A stretch of 64,000 nucleotides of DNA from JAJZRJ01 sp040757055 (GTDB lineage Bacteria; Desulfobacterota; Desulfobulbia; Desulfobulbales; Desulfurivibrionaceae), in assembly GCA_040757055.1 (NCBI GenBank), contig JBFLXY010000003.1:186001-250000 (forward strand). The letters are read 5' to 3'. A program made the position numbers and the translations under genes. Numbering within the stretch: the first letter of the stretch is position 1; every line of letters starts with the position of its first letter. This document shows, one piece after another, positions 14,650 to 22,895 of this stretch. The notes beneath the pieces were generated by a model. That model did no database searches and was not told the DNA's origin. It worked only from the letters and a program-made list of their open reading frames with translations.

Positions 14650-15099
14650 ATGCAGACGGCAAAGGAGATCATGACCACGACGGTGGTGACGGTGGGGCCG
14701 GAAATGCCGGTGGAGCAGCTGGCCGCACTGCTGCGGGACCGCAGGATCAGCGGCGCGCCGGTGGTCGATGGGACCGGGGCGCTGGTGGGCGTGGTCACCG
14801 AGAGCGACCTCATCGACCAGGCGAAGAAGATCCACATCCCCACGGCCATTTCCATTCTCGATTCGGTGATCTTCCTGGAGAGCGCCAAGGGCATGGAACG
14901 GGAGATCACCAAGATGACCGGCGTCACGGTGGCGGACATCTGCACCAAAAATCCGCTGACCATTACCGAGGCCACGCCGCTGGACGAGATCGCCACCATC
15001 ATGGCGGAACGTCGCGTTCATACCCTGCCGGTGCTGCGCGGCATGCAACTGATCGGGGTGGTGGGCAAGAGCGACGTTATCAAGACCCTGGCGCGCTGA
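14650..15099 (+). CDS. CBS-pair domain protein
   Basis: Protein of 149 residues made of two CBS motifs: residues about 5-60 (AKEIMTTTVVTVGPEMPV, APVVDGTGALVGVVTESDL) and about 95-149 (VADICTKNPLTITEATPL, HTLPVLRGMQLIGVVGKSDV). The pair forms a Bateman module that binds adenine nucleotides. The 20 bases between it and the nnr gene contain GAGAGGAGGAGAG, so the two are probably co-transcribed. The target is unknown. Confidence 0.9.
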   Translation: MQTAKEIMTTTVVTVGPEMPVEQLAALLRDRRISGAPVVDGTGALVGVVTESDLIDQAKKIHIPTAISILDSVIFLESAKGMEREITKMTGVTVADICTKNPLTITEATPLDEIATIMAERRVHTLPVLRGMQLIGVVGKSDVIKTLAR

Positions 15100-15104
15100 G
15101 CAGC

Positions 15105-17036
15105 CTAACTGGCGAGAAAGGGCGGGTCGGCCAACTGCACGGCCACCAGCCCCCGCACTGAGTTGCCGACGTAGAGCGCTTCGGCCTGGCGCAGGTCGGC
15201 GAGGGTGAGGGTCGCCTCGGCAACGGGCAGCGGGCTTGTTGCCAGCAGGTGGCGGCGGAAGATCCCCGGCAGCAGGCCGCAGGAGAGGGCCGGGGTCAGG
15301 AGTTTCCCGCCGTGTTTTGCAAAAATCGTGGTGATCGCCCCCTCGGTCACCTCCTCTTGTTCGTTCCGAAAGAGCACCTCATAGAAACCAGCCGCCGTCG
15401 TGCGCTCCCTTTCCGTGTCGTAGAGGGAGCGGAGGGTGGTCTTGTGGTAGAGCCACGGGTTGCCTGGGTCGGTGCGCTGCTGCGAAAAGACGACCCGCGG
15501 CAGGTTATCGGCCACGCCGGCGGCCAGGCTAGCGGCAGGATCGCGTTGCGGCGGTCCGCAGGAAACATGGGTCAGACGCAGTGTGCCGTCTTTGGCCAGG
15601 GTCAGCCGCACCCGTTGGCTACCGGCCAAGGAGGCGGCCAGGGCGGTCAGCGCCGCCCGGATTTCAGCCTCGTCGGCAAAGAAGCCGAGGCTGGCGGCCG
15701 AGGCGAGAAGTCGCTCCAGATGCAGATCGAGCAGCCAGTACCCTTCGCCCGGCAGCCAGGCCATGGTCTCGATGAGTTCGAACACCGGCGTCGGCTGGCT
15801 CAGGAAGAGCGCCTTCAGCTGGCACTCCTGCCACTCCTGTTCCGGGTCGGAATCGCTCACCACCCCGGAGCCGATCCCCATTTCTCCCTGATTCCCCAAG
15901 AGAACCACGGTGCGGATCGGCACGTTGAAAACCGCGGTGCCACTGGGTGCGATATGGCCGATGGCGCCGGTGTAAACGCCGCGTGGCCCGCCTTCCAGTT
16001 CATGGATGATCTCCATGGTGCGGAGCTTGGGGGCGCCGGTCACCGAACCGCAGGGGAAGAGGCCCTGGAAGAGTTCATGCAGGCCGAGACCCGGCCGCAG
16101 GTCCCCCTCGATGGTGGAGGTCATCTGGTGCACGGTTTCGTAGGACTCGACGTCGAAGAGGGAGGTGGCGCGCACCGTGCCGGGCAGGCAGAGGCGGCCG
16201 AGGTCGTTGCGCAGGAGGTCGACGATCATCACGTTCTCGCTGCGGTTTTTTTCGTCGTGCCGGAGCTGTTCGGCGCGCCGGCTGTCTTCCTCGGCGCGGC
16301 TGGCCCGGCGGCTCGTGCCTTTCATGGGGCGCACGGTGCAGTGGTCGCCCTCCTTCCTGAAGAAGAGTTCCGGCGAAAAGGAGAGGATCTGCCGGCCGCC
16401 CATGTTGAGCCAGGCGGAGTAGGCCACGCTCTGGTTGCGGCGCAGGGCGGAGTAGAGGGCGGCCGTCGAGCCGGCAATGTCGAAGCGGAGTTTCAGGGTG
16501 TAGTTGACCTGGTAGGTGTCGCCGGCTGCGATGTACTCCTTGATCCGGGCGAGGTTGTCGCGGTAGTGCGCCGCGGTTTCGGCGAGCCGCAGGTTGGACA
16601 GGCTGTAGGCGGAGGGCGGGGTGGCCGCGCCGGTCATTGACCAGGGGGGCTCATGGTTCCAGGCGCCGTTCGTGTGGTCGAAGATCAGCGGCGGCGGAAA
16701 GACGCCGAGCATGGCGAGCGGGGTCGGCCCTGCCGGCAGCAGGCGGCTGAGCACCGGTTCCAGCAGGTAGCCGAATTCGTAGGCAAGCCACCCGGCCAGA
16801 TGATACCCTTGGTGGAGGTACCCTTCGGCCTCGCCGAAAAAACGGGCTGGGGCGTCAGCGGCGGTACAGGTCAGCACCGCCGCCGGTGCGTGAAAAAGCA
16901 GGGAGCGGTGATCGCCTGGCCCGGGCCGACTGGTTTCGAGCCACACCGCCGGATCCTCTCCGGCCATGAAGCGGAGCAGCTCGGCAAGTTGGGCGTCGGT
17001 CAGGGGGCGCGGCGGCATCATGGGCATTTTGGCCAT
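15105..17036 (-). CDS. pabBC: Aminodeoxychorismate synthase component I fused to 4-amino-4-deoxychorismate lyase
   Basis: Protein of about 643 residues for folate p-aminobenzoate synthesis. The N-terminal two thirds is a chorismate-binding PabB domain (YQVNYTLKLRF, FSPELFF, RPMKGTSRRA, ENVMIVDLLRNDLGR, GSVTGAPKLRTMEII, GIGSGVVSDSDPEQEW). The C-terminal third (about 420-640) is an aminotransferase class IV lyase (LDLHLERLLASA, YHKTTLRSLYD, EVTEGAITTIFA, LLPGIFRR). Several Met codons occur near the start; 17036 is chosen as the first that removes a basic, poorly family-like extension. A glutaminase partner is not in the window. Confidence 0.92.
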   Translation of the reverse strand: MAKMPMMPPRPLTDAQLAELLRFMAGEDPAVWLETSRPGPGDHRSLLFHAPAAVLTCTAADAPARFFGEAEGYLHQGYHLAGWLAYEFGYLLEPVLSRLLPAGPTPLAMLGVFPPPLIFDHTNGAWNHEPPWSMTGAATPPSAYSLSNLRLAETAAHYRDNLARIKEYIAAGDTYQVNYTLKLRFDIAGSTAALYSALRRNQSVAYSAWLNMGGRQILSFSPELFFRKEGDHCTVRPMKGTSRRASRAEEDSRRAEQLRHDEKNRSENVMIVDLLRNDLGRLCLPGTVRATSLFDVESYETVHQMTSTIEGDLRPGLGLHELFQGLFPCGSVTGAPKLRTMEIIHELEGGPRGVYTGAIGHIAPSGTAVFNVPIRTVVLLGNQGEMGIGSGVVSDSDPEQEWQECQLKALFLSQPTPVFELIETMAWLPGEGYWLLDLHLERLLASAASLGFFADEAEIRAALTALAASLAGSQRVRLTLAKDGTLRLTHVSCGPPQRDPAASLAAGVADNLPRVVFSQQRTDPGNPWLYHKTTLRSLYDTERERTTAAGFYEVLFRNEQEEVTEGAITTIFAKHGGKLLTPALSCGLLPGIFRRHLLATSPLPVAEATLTLADLRQAEALYVGNSVRGLVAVQLADPPFLAS

Positions 17037-17272
17037 CAGGGCTCGTCGGGGTGAGGCAACGCTCCATCCTTTACCGGTTGGCCGCACTCTTCGCAAGGGA
17101 AAAGTCGGCTGCTGGCGCTGCGTTGCATCCCGGCGCCGGTGTGCGAAAAAGAGTTTTTCCGCCCCCTCTATTCCTTGCGGGACGAGGTGTAATATTTTAT
17201 ATAAAAGGAAAAGAATCCGTCCGCTGGCTCTTCCGGCGGCCTGCGCGACACTGATCGAGGAGGAAGAAGAAC

Positions 17273-17965
17273 ATGCTGATCGAAGATTGGATGGCCAAGG
17301 ACGTGCTCACGGTCGATGAAAACACGTCCCTGATGCGCGCCACCCGGATCATGAAGGAAAACAACATTCGCCGGTTGCCCGTGGTGTCCCACGGCAAGCT
17401 TATCGGCATCGTCACCGACCGCGACGTGAAGGACGCCTCGCCCTCCAAAACCGCATCGCTTGATATCCACGAACTCTATTATCTGATGTCCGAAATGAAG
17501 GTCAAGGACGTCATGACGGGGAGCCCTTTAACCCTGAAGGGCAAGGACAGCCTGGAGATGGCGGCGCTGGTGATGCTGGAGGACAAGATTTCCGGCGTTC
17601 CGGTGGTCGATGATGCCGGTCATCTGGTCGGCCTCCTCAGCGAGACCGACATCCTGCGGGGATTCATCCACAGCACCGGCATCAAGGACGGCGCCCGGCA
17701 GTATGTCTTTGATCTGCCCGATGCGCCGGGCTCGGTGACCAGGGTCATCGAGACGCTGCGCAAGTACAGCACCCGCGTCATCAGCATCCTGACCTCGTTC
17801 GAGGATGCGCCCCAGGGGATGAAAAGGGTCTCCATCCGCATCACCACCGAAAAACAGGCGGACGTCGAGGCGCTGCATCAGGAGCTGGTCAAGGATTTCA
17901 CCGTGGTGTTTTACGGGGTGGACGAACTGAAGAACATGCCGCGGCGCAAGACGCAGGCTGCCTGA
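17273..17965 (+). CDS. CBS-pair plus ACT-like domain protein (AcuB-like)
   Basis: Protein of 230 residues. Two CBS motifs cover about 1-140 (EDWMAKDVLTVDENTSL, RRLPVVSHGKLIGIVTDRDV, VKDVMTGSPLTLKGKDSL, GVPVVDDAGHLVGLLSETDI). Residues about 143-215 form an ACT-like fold (DLPDAPGSVTRVIETLRKY). This order matches AcuB-type nucleotide sensors. RBS GAGGAGGAAG precedes the ATG. The 176 bases upstream are A/T-rich around 17190-17205 and could hold the promoter. A strong terminator follows. Confidence 0.9.
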   Translation: MLIEDWMAKDVLTVDENTSLMRATRIMKENNIRRLPVVSHGKLIGIVTDRDVKDASPSKTASLDIHELYYLMSEMKVKDVMTGSPLTLKGKDSLEMAALVMLEDKISGVPVVDDAGHLVGLLSETDILRGFIHSTGIKDGARQYVFDLPDAPGSVTRVIETLRKYSTRVISILTSFEDAPQGMKRVSIRITTEKQADVEALHQELVKDFTVVFYGVDELKNMPRRKTQAA

Positions 17966-17995
17966 ACCGCAGCAAGGGAAGACAGCTGGTTGGTG

Positions 17996-18027
17996 GCCCC
18001 GGTTCCGCAAGGACCGGGGCTTTTTTT
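17996..18027 (+). terminator. Terminator after the CBS/ACT gene
   Basis: GCCCCGGT (17996-18003) and ACCGGGGC (18013-18020) with a run of seven T. It overlaps the stop of the convergent PBP1A gene. Confidence 0.85.
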
Positions 18028-20053
18028 ATGGCGCGACTGCCTGGCCGTTGAACTCAGCGGGCAGCGGTGCGGCTGCCCCACCGTTTTCCTCGATGATTTC
18101 CGGATCGCCTGCCCCTGGCGCGGTGGCGGTTTCACCACCTCCCTCCTCACCCATGGTCACCCCTTCCGGTCGGGCGAAATCTCCGGCCGGGTAAGCGGCG
18201 TGGGCGGTGCCCATGAAGTCGAGCCAGATCGGCGCCGCGGCCTGGGCGCCGGTTTCGTTTCTGCCCAGCGGGGTTTTCTGATCAAAACCGATCCAGACGC
18301 CGGTCACCAGTTCCGGGGTGTAGCCGATGAACCAGGCATCCATGTATTTGTCGGTGGTGCCGGTTTTGCCTGCCGCCGGGATCCCCAGGCTGCGGATATT
18401 CCTGGCCGTGCCCTCGCCGATGACTCCCTGCAGCATGCGGTTCATCTGATAGGCCACCCGCGGGTCCAGCACCCGCCTGCCCTCGGGGATGTTCTCCTCG
18501 AGGATTTCTCCTCTCTTGTCGGTGAGTTTCGTGACAAAGATCGGCTGGTGGTAATCGCCGCCGGTGGCAAAGACCGCGTAGGCCGCGGTGAGTTCCAGCA
18601 TGGAGAGTTCGGAGGTGCCCAGGGCGAGCGAGAGGTCGTTGTTGAGCGGCGAGGTGATGCCCAGGTCGCGCGCCATGGCAATGGCGTTGGCCACGCCGAT
18701 CTCCTGGAGGGTTTTGACGGTGACGATGTTGCGGGAATAGACCAGGGCGTCGCGGATGGTGGTGGGGCCGTGGTACTTGTTGTCGAAATTTTTCGGCTCC
18801 CATCGCACCCCTGCGGTCGCGCCCCGCAACCGGAGAGGTTCATCGACGATGACCGACGCCGGCGTCATCCCGCGATTGAGCGCCGCAGCATAGATGATCG
18901 GCTTGAAGGCCGAGCCGGGCTGGCGCCGGGCCTGAACCGCCCGGTTGTACTGGCTGCGGGAGAAGTCGGCGCCGCCCACCATGGCCCGTACCATGCCGGT
19001 GCGCGCCTCCATGGCCAGCAGGGCCGCCTGCGGCGTGGAAGCGGGAACCTGCTCCTTCTGGCGGACCACCCAGTTGGCCACCCCCCGTTTGACCGCTGCC
19101 ACGGCCTCCTTCTGGAGTTTCTGGTCGAGGGTGGTGTAGATGCGCATCCCCTCGTTGATCAGCCGCTCCTCGCCGTAGCGCTCCTCCACATAGTTGCGGA
19201 CATGCTGGATGAAGTAGTTGTTTTCCTCGGCGTAGGTGGTGGTCGGCCCCCAGAGCAGCGGCTGCTTGTAAGCCTTCTGTGCCGCTTCCGCCGAGATGAA
19301 TCCCTCCTCCGCCATGCGGTTGAGGACATAGGCCTGGCGGTTCTTGGCGAGCTTGTAATTGCGGAAGGGCGAGTAGCGGCTGGGCGCCTGGGGAAGGCCG
19401 GCCAGGAGCGAAATTTCCGCGAGGTTGAGGTCGCTGGCGTGTTTGTCGAAATAGACCTGCGCCGCAGCCTCAACGCCGTAGGCGCCGCTGCCGAGGTAGA
19501 TTTCGTTGAGATAGATGTGGAGAATTTCGTCCTTGGTCAGGGCCCGGTCGATGCGGAAGGCGAGGATCGCCTCCTTGAGTTTGCGGGTATAAGTCTTTTC
19601 CGGGGAGAGCAGGACCACGCGGGCGACCTGTTGGGTGATGGTGCTGGCGCCCTGGCCGCGCTCGCCGGTGCGGATGTTGTGGAAGAGCGCCCGCAGGATG
19701 GACCAGCCGTCCACCCCGCTGTGCTGATAGAAGCGGGCGTCCTCGGCGGCGATAAATGCCTTGGGCAGCAGGGGCGGCAGGGTGTTGAGCCCCACCTCGA
19801 TCCGGTTCTGCCGGAAGATGCGGGCCACGATCTTGCCCTGCTTGTCGTAAACAAAAGAGGTGGCCGATGGCTGGTAGGAGCCGATGGAGCGGATATCGGG
19901 AATGTCGAGAAAGACGAAGAAATAGAGGGTAGAGCCGATGACGAGCGACAGGGAGAGGGCGATCGTCAGCAGAAAAACGGCCAGATGCGTGGCGGTCCAC
20001 CGCCGGATGCTGGTAGTCACTGTGGGGTCGGTCAGGTTGCGGTGGGATGGCAC
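18026..20053 (-). CDS. mrcA: Penicillin-binding protein 1A, bifunctional glycosyltransferase/transpeptidase
   Basis: Protein of 675 residues. A cytoplasmic start is followed by one membrane anchor (about 23-48), the GT51 glycosyltransferase domain (AAEDARFYQHSGVDGWSILR, then GQGASTITQQVAR) and the transpeptidase domain with the catalytic SxxK in GSAFKP, an SRN motif in VYSRNIV and KTGTT near the end. The Pro/Ala-rich acidic tail is usual. It polymerises and crosslinks peptidoglycan in the periplasm. The gene stands alone and converges on the CBS/ACT gene. Confidence 0.97.
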   Translation of the reverse strand: MPSHRNLTDPTVTTSIRRWTATHLAVFLLTIALSLSLVIGSTLYFFVFLDIPDIRSIGSYQPSATSFVYDKQGKIVARIFRQNRIEVGLNTLPPLLPKAFIAAEDARFYQHSGVDGWSILRALFHNIRTGERGQGASTITQQVARVVLLSPEKTYTRKLKEAILAFRIDRALTKDEILHIYLNEIYLGSGAYGVEAAAQVYFDKHASDLNLAEISLLAGLPQAPSRYSPFRNYKLAKNRQAYVLNRMAEEGFISAEAAQKAYKQPLLWGPTTTYAEENNYFIQHVRNYVEERYGEERLINEGMRIYTTLDQKLQKEAVAAVKRGVANWVVRQKEQVPASTPQAALLAMEARTGMVRAMVGGADFSRSQYNRAVQARRQPGSAFKPIIYAAALNRGMTPASVIVDEPLRLRGATAGVRWEPKNFDNKYHGPTTIRDALVYSRNIVTVKTLQEIGVANAIAMARDLGITSPLNNDLSLALGTSELSMLELTAAYAVFATGGDYHQPIFVTKLTDKRGEILEENIPEGRRVLDPRVAYQMNRMLQGVIGEGTARNIRSLGIPAAGKTGTTDKYMDAWFIGYTPELVTGVWIGFDQKTPLGRNETGAQAAAPIWLDFMGTAHAAYPAGDFARPEGVTMGEEGGGETATAPGAGDPEIIEENGGAAAPLPAEFNGQAVAP

Positions 20054-20629
20054 CTATTCATTAAAATATGTCGCACATGTCGCGCAGCACGAGAGGCCCT
20101 TTTAGCACAGCCCCTGCCGGACCGCAAGGAAAAGGATGGTTTCGTCCGGAAAACAGGGGGAAAGGGGGGAGCAGGGCAGTGCCTCCTGGTTGCTGCCGGA
20201 TGGCCATTGCGTGAGAGATGAGAGCGGGAGTGGTGCTGTACAGCGACTGCCCTGGCGCGGCGGCGGATGGAGCTGCTTTGTTGCCTCTGGATCTGTGGAT
20301 GCAGGGGAGCGTGCGGAAGGAACAGCGGCATGGGCGCTTTTTGCTTCTTTTTTGGCTGGTGGGCGATTTTTGCGCCGTTAAGGGCGGGTGGCCATCTGTG
20401 GCAGTGCGCCACGGTTTTGGAATTCTTTTTTGTTGCCCCATGACAGGATTTCTGGAAAATAGAGGGCGCGAACTTTTTTGTTATCTTTTTGATTTTCAGC
20501 TCTTTTTGCGGAATTTCAAATTTCCGCCAGAGAGGATATTGTCATTGCGCCTTGCCACGTTGCTGGCGCTGTCACCTTGTGCGCCATTTCCCGCTGAAGG
20601 AAAAATATGCGTCCAAAAAGAACAAAAAC
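20054..20629. other. Intergenic stretch without a recognised gene
   Basis: No frame here has a family resemblance or ribosome binding site. The stretch separates the PBP1A start from the NrfD1 promoter and contains several T-rich blocks after 20330. I see no clean terminator or sigma54 site. Confidence 0.5.
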
Positions 20630-20658
20630 TTGACAATGGATTGTTGCAATAATAGGAT
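20630..20658 (+). promoter_or_regulatory. Sigma70-type promoter of the first NrfD operon
   Basis: TTGACA (20630-20635), 17 bases, TAGGAT (20653-20658). An imperfect dyad inside the spacer region (TTGACAAT / ATTGTTGCAA) could be a MerR-type operator. Downstream at 20682-20694 is the palindrome GCACCCCGGGTGC in the leader. Confidence 0.6.
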
Positions 20659-20847
20659 CAGGTGAAATCAACCACAGTGCGGCACCCCGGGTGCTGAAAA
20701 AAAACAGCCTTTCTCATGGCAAAGGAGGTGGCGCGGAGGAGGAAAGAGAGGAAAACGGCGGAGCCGCCCTGTTTGAGACCGCCATCTCGGCAGGGAGCAA
20801 TGAACCAACAGCCTGGCTGGACAGGTCGTTTGATTGAGGAGAACAAT

Positions 20848-20955
20848 ATGGAAGGTCTACTTTTTCTGGTTTTGTGGCTTGGTTGTGCAACACTCCATAC
20901 CTTGTTTGACCTGAAGATCAAACCCTTGATCCGGGCGCACGAAGAAGAATTCTGA
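20848..20955 (+). CDS. 35-residue single-helix membrane protein
   Basis: The ATG at 20848 follows GAGGAG; a longer frame from 20716 has a basic, unlikely N-terminus. The peptide has one hydrophobic helix (about 3-19) and then a charged end with KIKPLIRAHEEE. It is 85 bases before NrfD1 and probably in the same transcript, suggesting a small subunit of the membrane complex. The coding call rests on the ribosome binding site, the helix and position. Confidence 0.55.
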   Translation: MEGLLFLVLWLGCATLHTLFDLKIKPLIRAHEEEF

Positions 20956-21040
20956 TCTTGGTGTCCTTGAGAAACGGAAGGGCGGCATCCAGGGGATGCC
21001 GATTTTTTGATCGCGGTTTCAACCAAAGAGGAGTTGTCCC

Positions 21041-22231
21041 ATGAATAATCTGCTTTCGAGCGTGCTCCCGCAGGATGGTCTTGCGGTCAGCTCATCACGC
21101 GGCTACAATGCCGCCATCGCGGCCAGCGGTCTGCTGACTGCGGCCGGCCTTGCCTTTGGCCTGCATGCCATGCTCATCGGCCATGATCATGCCTATGGCA
21201 TCACCCGGGAGATTCCCTGGGGGCTGCTGATTGCCACGTATGTCTTTTTCGTCGTCACCTCCACCGGTTTTTGCCTTGTGTCCTCCATTGGCCATGTCTT
21301 TGGCGTGGAGGCCTTCAAGCCCATTGCCAAGCGTTCGGTTTTTCTGGCCATCGTCACCATTGTCGCGGGATTTTTCGTCATTGCCTTTGAGATCGCCAAT
21401 CCTTGGCGGATGCCGATCTACAATATGCTCTCGCCCAACCCCACGTCGAACATCTGGTGGATGGGCACCCTGTACGGCGCCTACCTCTTCTTCATGGTGA
21501 TCGAGTTCGCCCTGCTGCAGATGGAAAAGCACAAAATCGCCGGCATGTTCGGTTTGATGGGCGTTATCTCGGGTGTGGCCGCCCACAGCAACCTCGGCGC
21601 TGTTTTTGGCCTGCTCGCCGGCCGGGAGTTCTGGCATGGCCCGTATATGCCGATCTACTTCATCACCTCCGCGATGATGAGCGGTTGCGCTGCGGTGCTG
21701 TTCTTCTTCTGGCTTGGCTATAAATTGAACGGCTGGAAGATGAGCGAGACCCTGCAGAGTTCCCTCCGCACCACCGCCAAGCTTGGCGTCACCCTCACCG
21801 CAGTCATCATGTTCTTCACCACCTGGAAGATGATCGCCGGCATCTCCGGCCAGCCGCCAGGAAAGTACGAGGCCATGGAGGCGCTGATCAGCGGTCCATA
21901 TTCGGTGAATTTCTGGGTGGGCGAGGTCATGCTCGGCATGGCGATCCCCTTTGCCCTGATCCTCATGGCCCGCGCCAGGAACCTGCAGCTGCTCTTCGTT
22001 GCCGCGGCGTCGCAGATCGTCGGCATCTTCTTCATGCGCTACGATCTGGTGGTGGTCGGCCAGATTGTGCCCCACTTCCATGGCATGGGCATCAACGATC
22101 TGCCGGAGCTGTTCAGCTACGCCCCGTCCCTGCACGAGGTGATGGTCACCCTGGGCGGCATCGGCCTCTGCGTCATGGGCTTCCTGATGGGTGAGCGCCT
22201 GTTCAAGGGGCATCTTTCGGAGGATCACTAA
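21041..22231 (+). CDS. NrfD-type integral membrane quinone oxidoreductase subunit (copy 1)
   Basis: Protein of 396 residues with about ten membrane helices. It shows the NrfD/PsrC family pattern: helix 2 region REIPWGLLIATYVFF, a later NPWRMPIYNMLSPN, then SNIWWMGTLYGAYL and HSNLGAVFGLL. These proteins exchange electrons and protons with menaquinone and normally pair with an FeS subunit. The paralogue at 29517 has the same blocks. A MerR gene follows after 17 bases. No ferredoxin is adjacent, so its partner may be the Tat ferredoxin at 27305. RBS GAGGAG. Confidence 0.93.
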   Translation: MNNLLSSVLPQDGLAVSSSRGYNAAIAASGLLTAAGLAFGLHAMLIGHDHAYGITREIPWGLLIATYVFFVVTSTGFCLVSSIGHVFGVEAFKPIAKRSVFLAIVTIVAGFFVIAFEIANPWRMPIYNMLSPNPTSNIWWMGTLYGAYLFFMVIEFALLQMEKHKIAGMFGLMGVISGVAAHSNLGAVFGLLAGREFWHGPYMPIYFITSAMMSGCAAVLFFFWLGYKLNGWKMSETLQSSLRTTAKLGVTLTAVIMFFTTWKMIAGISGQPPGKYEAMEALISGPYSVNFWVGEVMLGMAIPFALILMARARNLQLLFVAAASQIVGIFFMRYDLVVVGQIVPHFHGMGINDLPELFSYAPSLHEVMVTLGGIGLCVMGFLMGERLFKGHLSEDH

Positions 22232-22248
22232 AGCAAAGGAGAAAGGAC

Positions 22249-22698
22249 ATGGTGGCCAGGAAAAAAACGGCCATTCAGCCCTTGCGGCCCGACCTGCCGA
22301 TCTATCCCATTGGCGTGGCTGCCAGGCTGTTGGATGTCCATCCCCGCACTCTCCGCATTTACGAGGAGGAAGGGCTGATCGAACCGGCGCAGCATGGAAG
22401 CAGGAGGCTCTATTCACCCAACGACATCAAGTGGATCAGCTGTCTCAGGTCCATGATTCACGACCAGGGGATCAGCATTCCTGGGTTGAAGCGGCTGCTC
22501 GCCCTGGCACCCTGCTGGGAGGTCGCCGACTGCCCGGCTGAGGTGCACGAGGCGTGCGATGCCAGATGGGACAAGGCTCCACCGCGAACCATGCACGTAG
22601 CCGGTGATGAGGCTGCCGAAAAAAAAGCCAAAGCGGCCGAACTGGCAAAAAAAAAGTCCAGCTCTGGCCGCGATCGCGAACAGGCCGGGCGCAGTTGA
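22249..22698 (+). CDS. MerR-family regulator with Cys tail (copy 1)
   Basis: Protein of 149 residues. The winged helix covers about 18-90 (GVAARLLDVHPRTLRIYEEE, then LYSPNDIKWISCLRSMI). Directly after it is PCWEVADCPAEVHEAC, giving Cys spacing C-x5-C-x7-C, repeated in the MerR protein at 30792. The C-terminus is Lys/Ala-rich. It is translationally linked to NrfD1 (RBS AAAGGA) and likely controls that operon in response to a redox or metal signal bound by the Cys. A terminator follows. Confidence 0.9.
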   Translation: MVARKKTAIQPLRPDLPIYPIGVAARLLDVHPRTLRIYEEEGLIEPAQHGSRRLYSPNDIKWISCLRSMIHDQGISIPGLKRLLALAPCWEVADCPAEVHEACDARWDKAPPRTMHVAGDEAAEKKAKAAELAKKKSSSGRDREQAGRS

Positions 22699-22737
22699 TC
22701 GCCTTTCCGCTGCGAAGGGCTGGGAACGAATGAAAAA

Positions 22738-22767
22738 GGCCGGGAGGGCGACCCCTCCCGGCCTTTT
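22738..22767 (+). terminator. Terminator of the NrfD1-MerR1 operon
   Basis: An 11-bp perfect stem, GGCCGGGAGGG (22738-22748) and CCCTCCCGGCC (22753-22763), followed by TTTT. Confidence 0.85.
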
Positions 22768-22895
22768 CGGGTGTTCGTAAAGCCGGGATCTGCTTCGTTG
22801 GCCTTGCCGCCGGAGCGGGTCGCCGGTCTGGTGCTTGCCCCGGGCACCAGGGGCGGATCTGGTTGCGGCCGAAAAAGGGCGCAGTATTCTCATCC

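Noticed and set aside
12824..14662. A 612-residue minus-strand protein through tRNA-Arg and the nnr gene
   Set aside because: It is a His/Gln/Arg-rich shadow of the NAD(P)HX repair gene and runs through the tRNA.
20341..20380. Sigma54 promoter before the first NrfD operon
   Set aside because: GG-to-GC distances here are 9 or 12 bases instead of 10, and a good TTGACA/TAGGAT promoter is closer to the gene.
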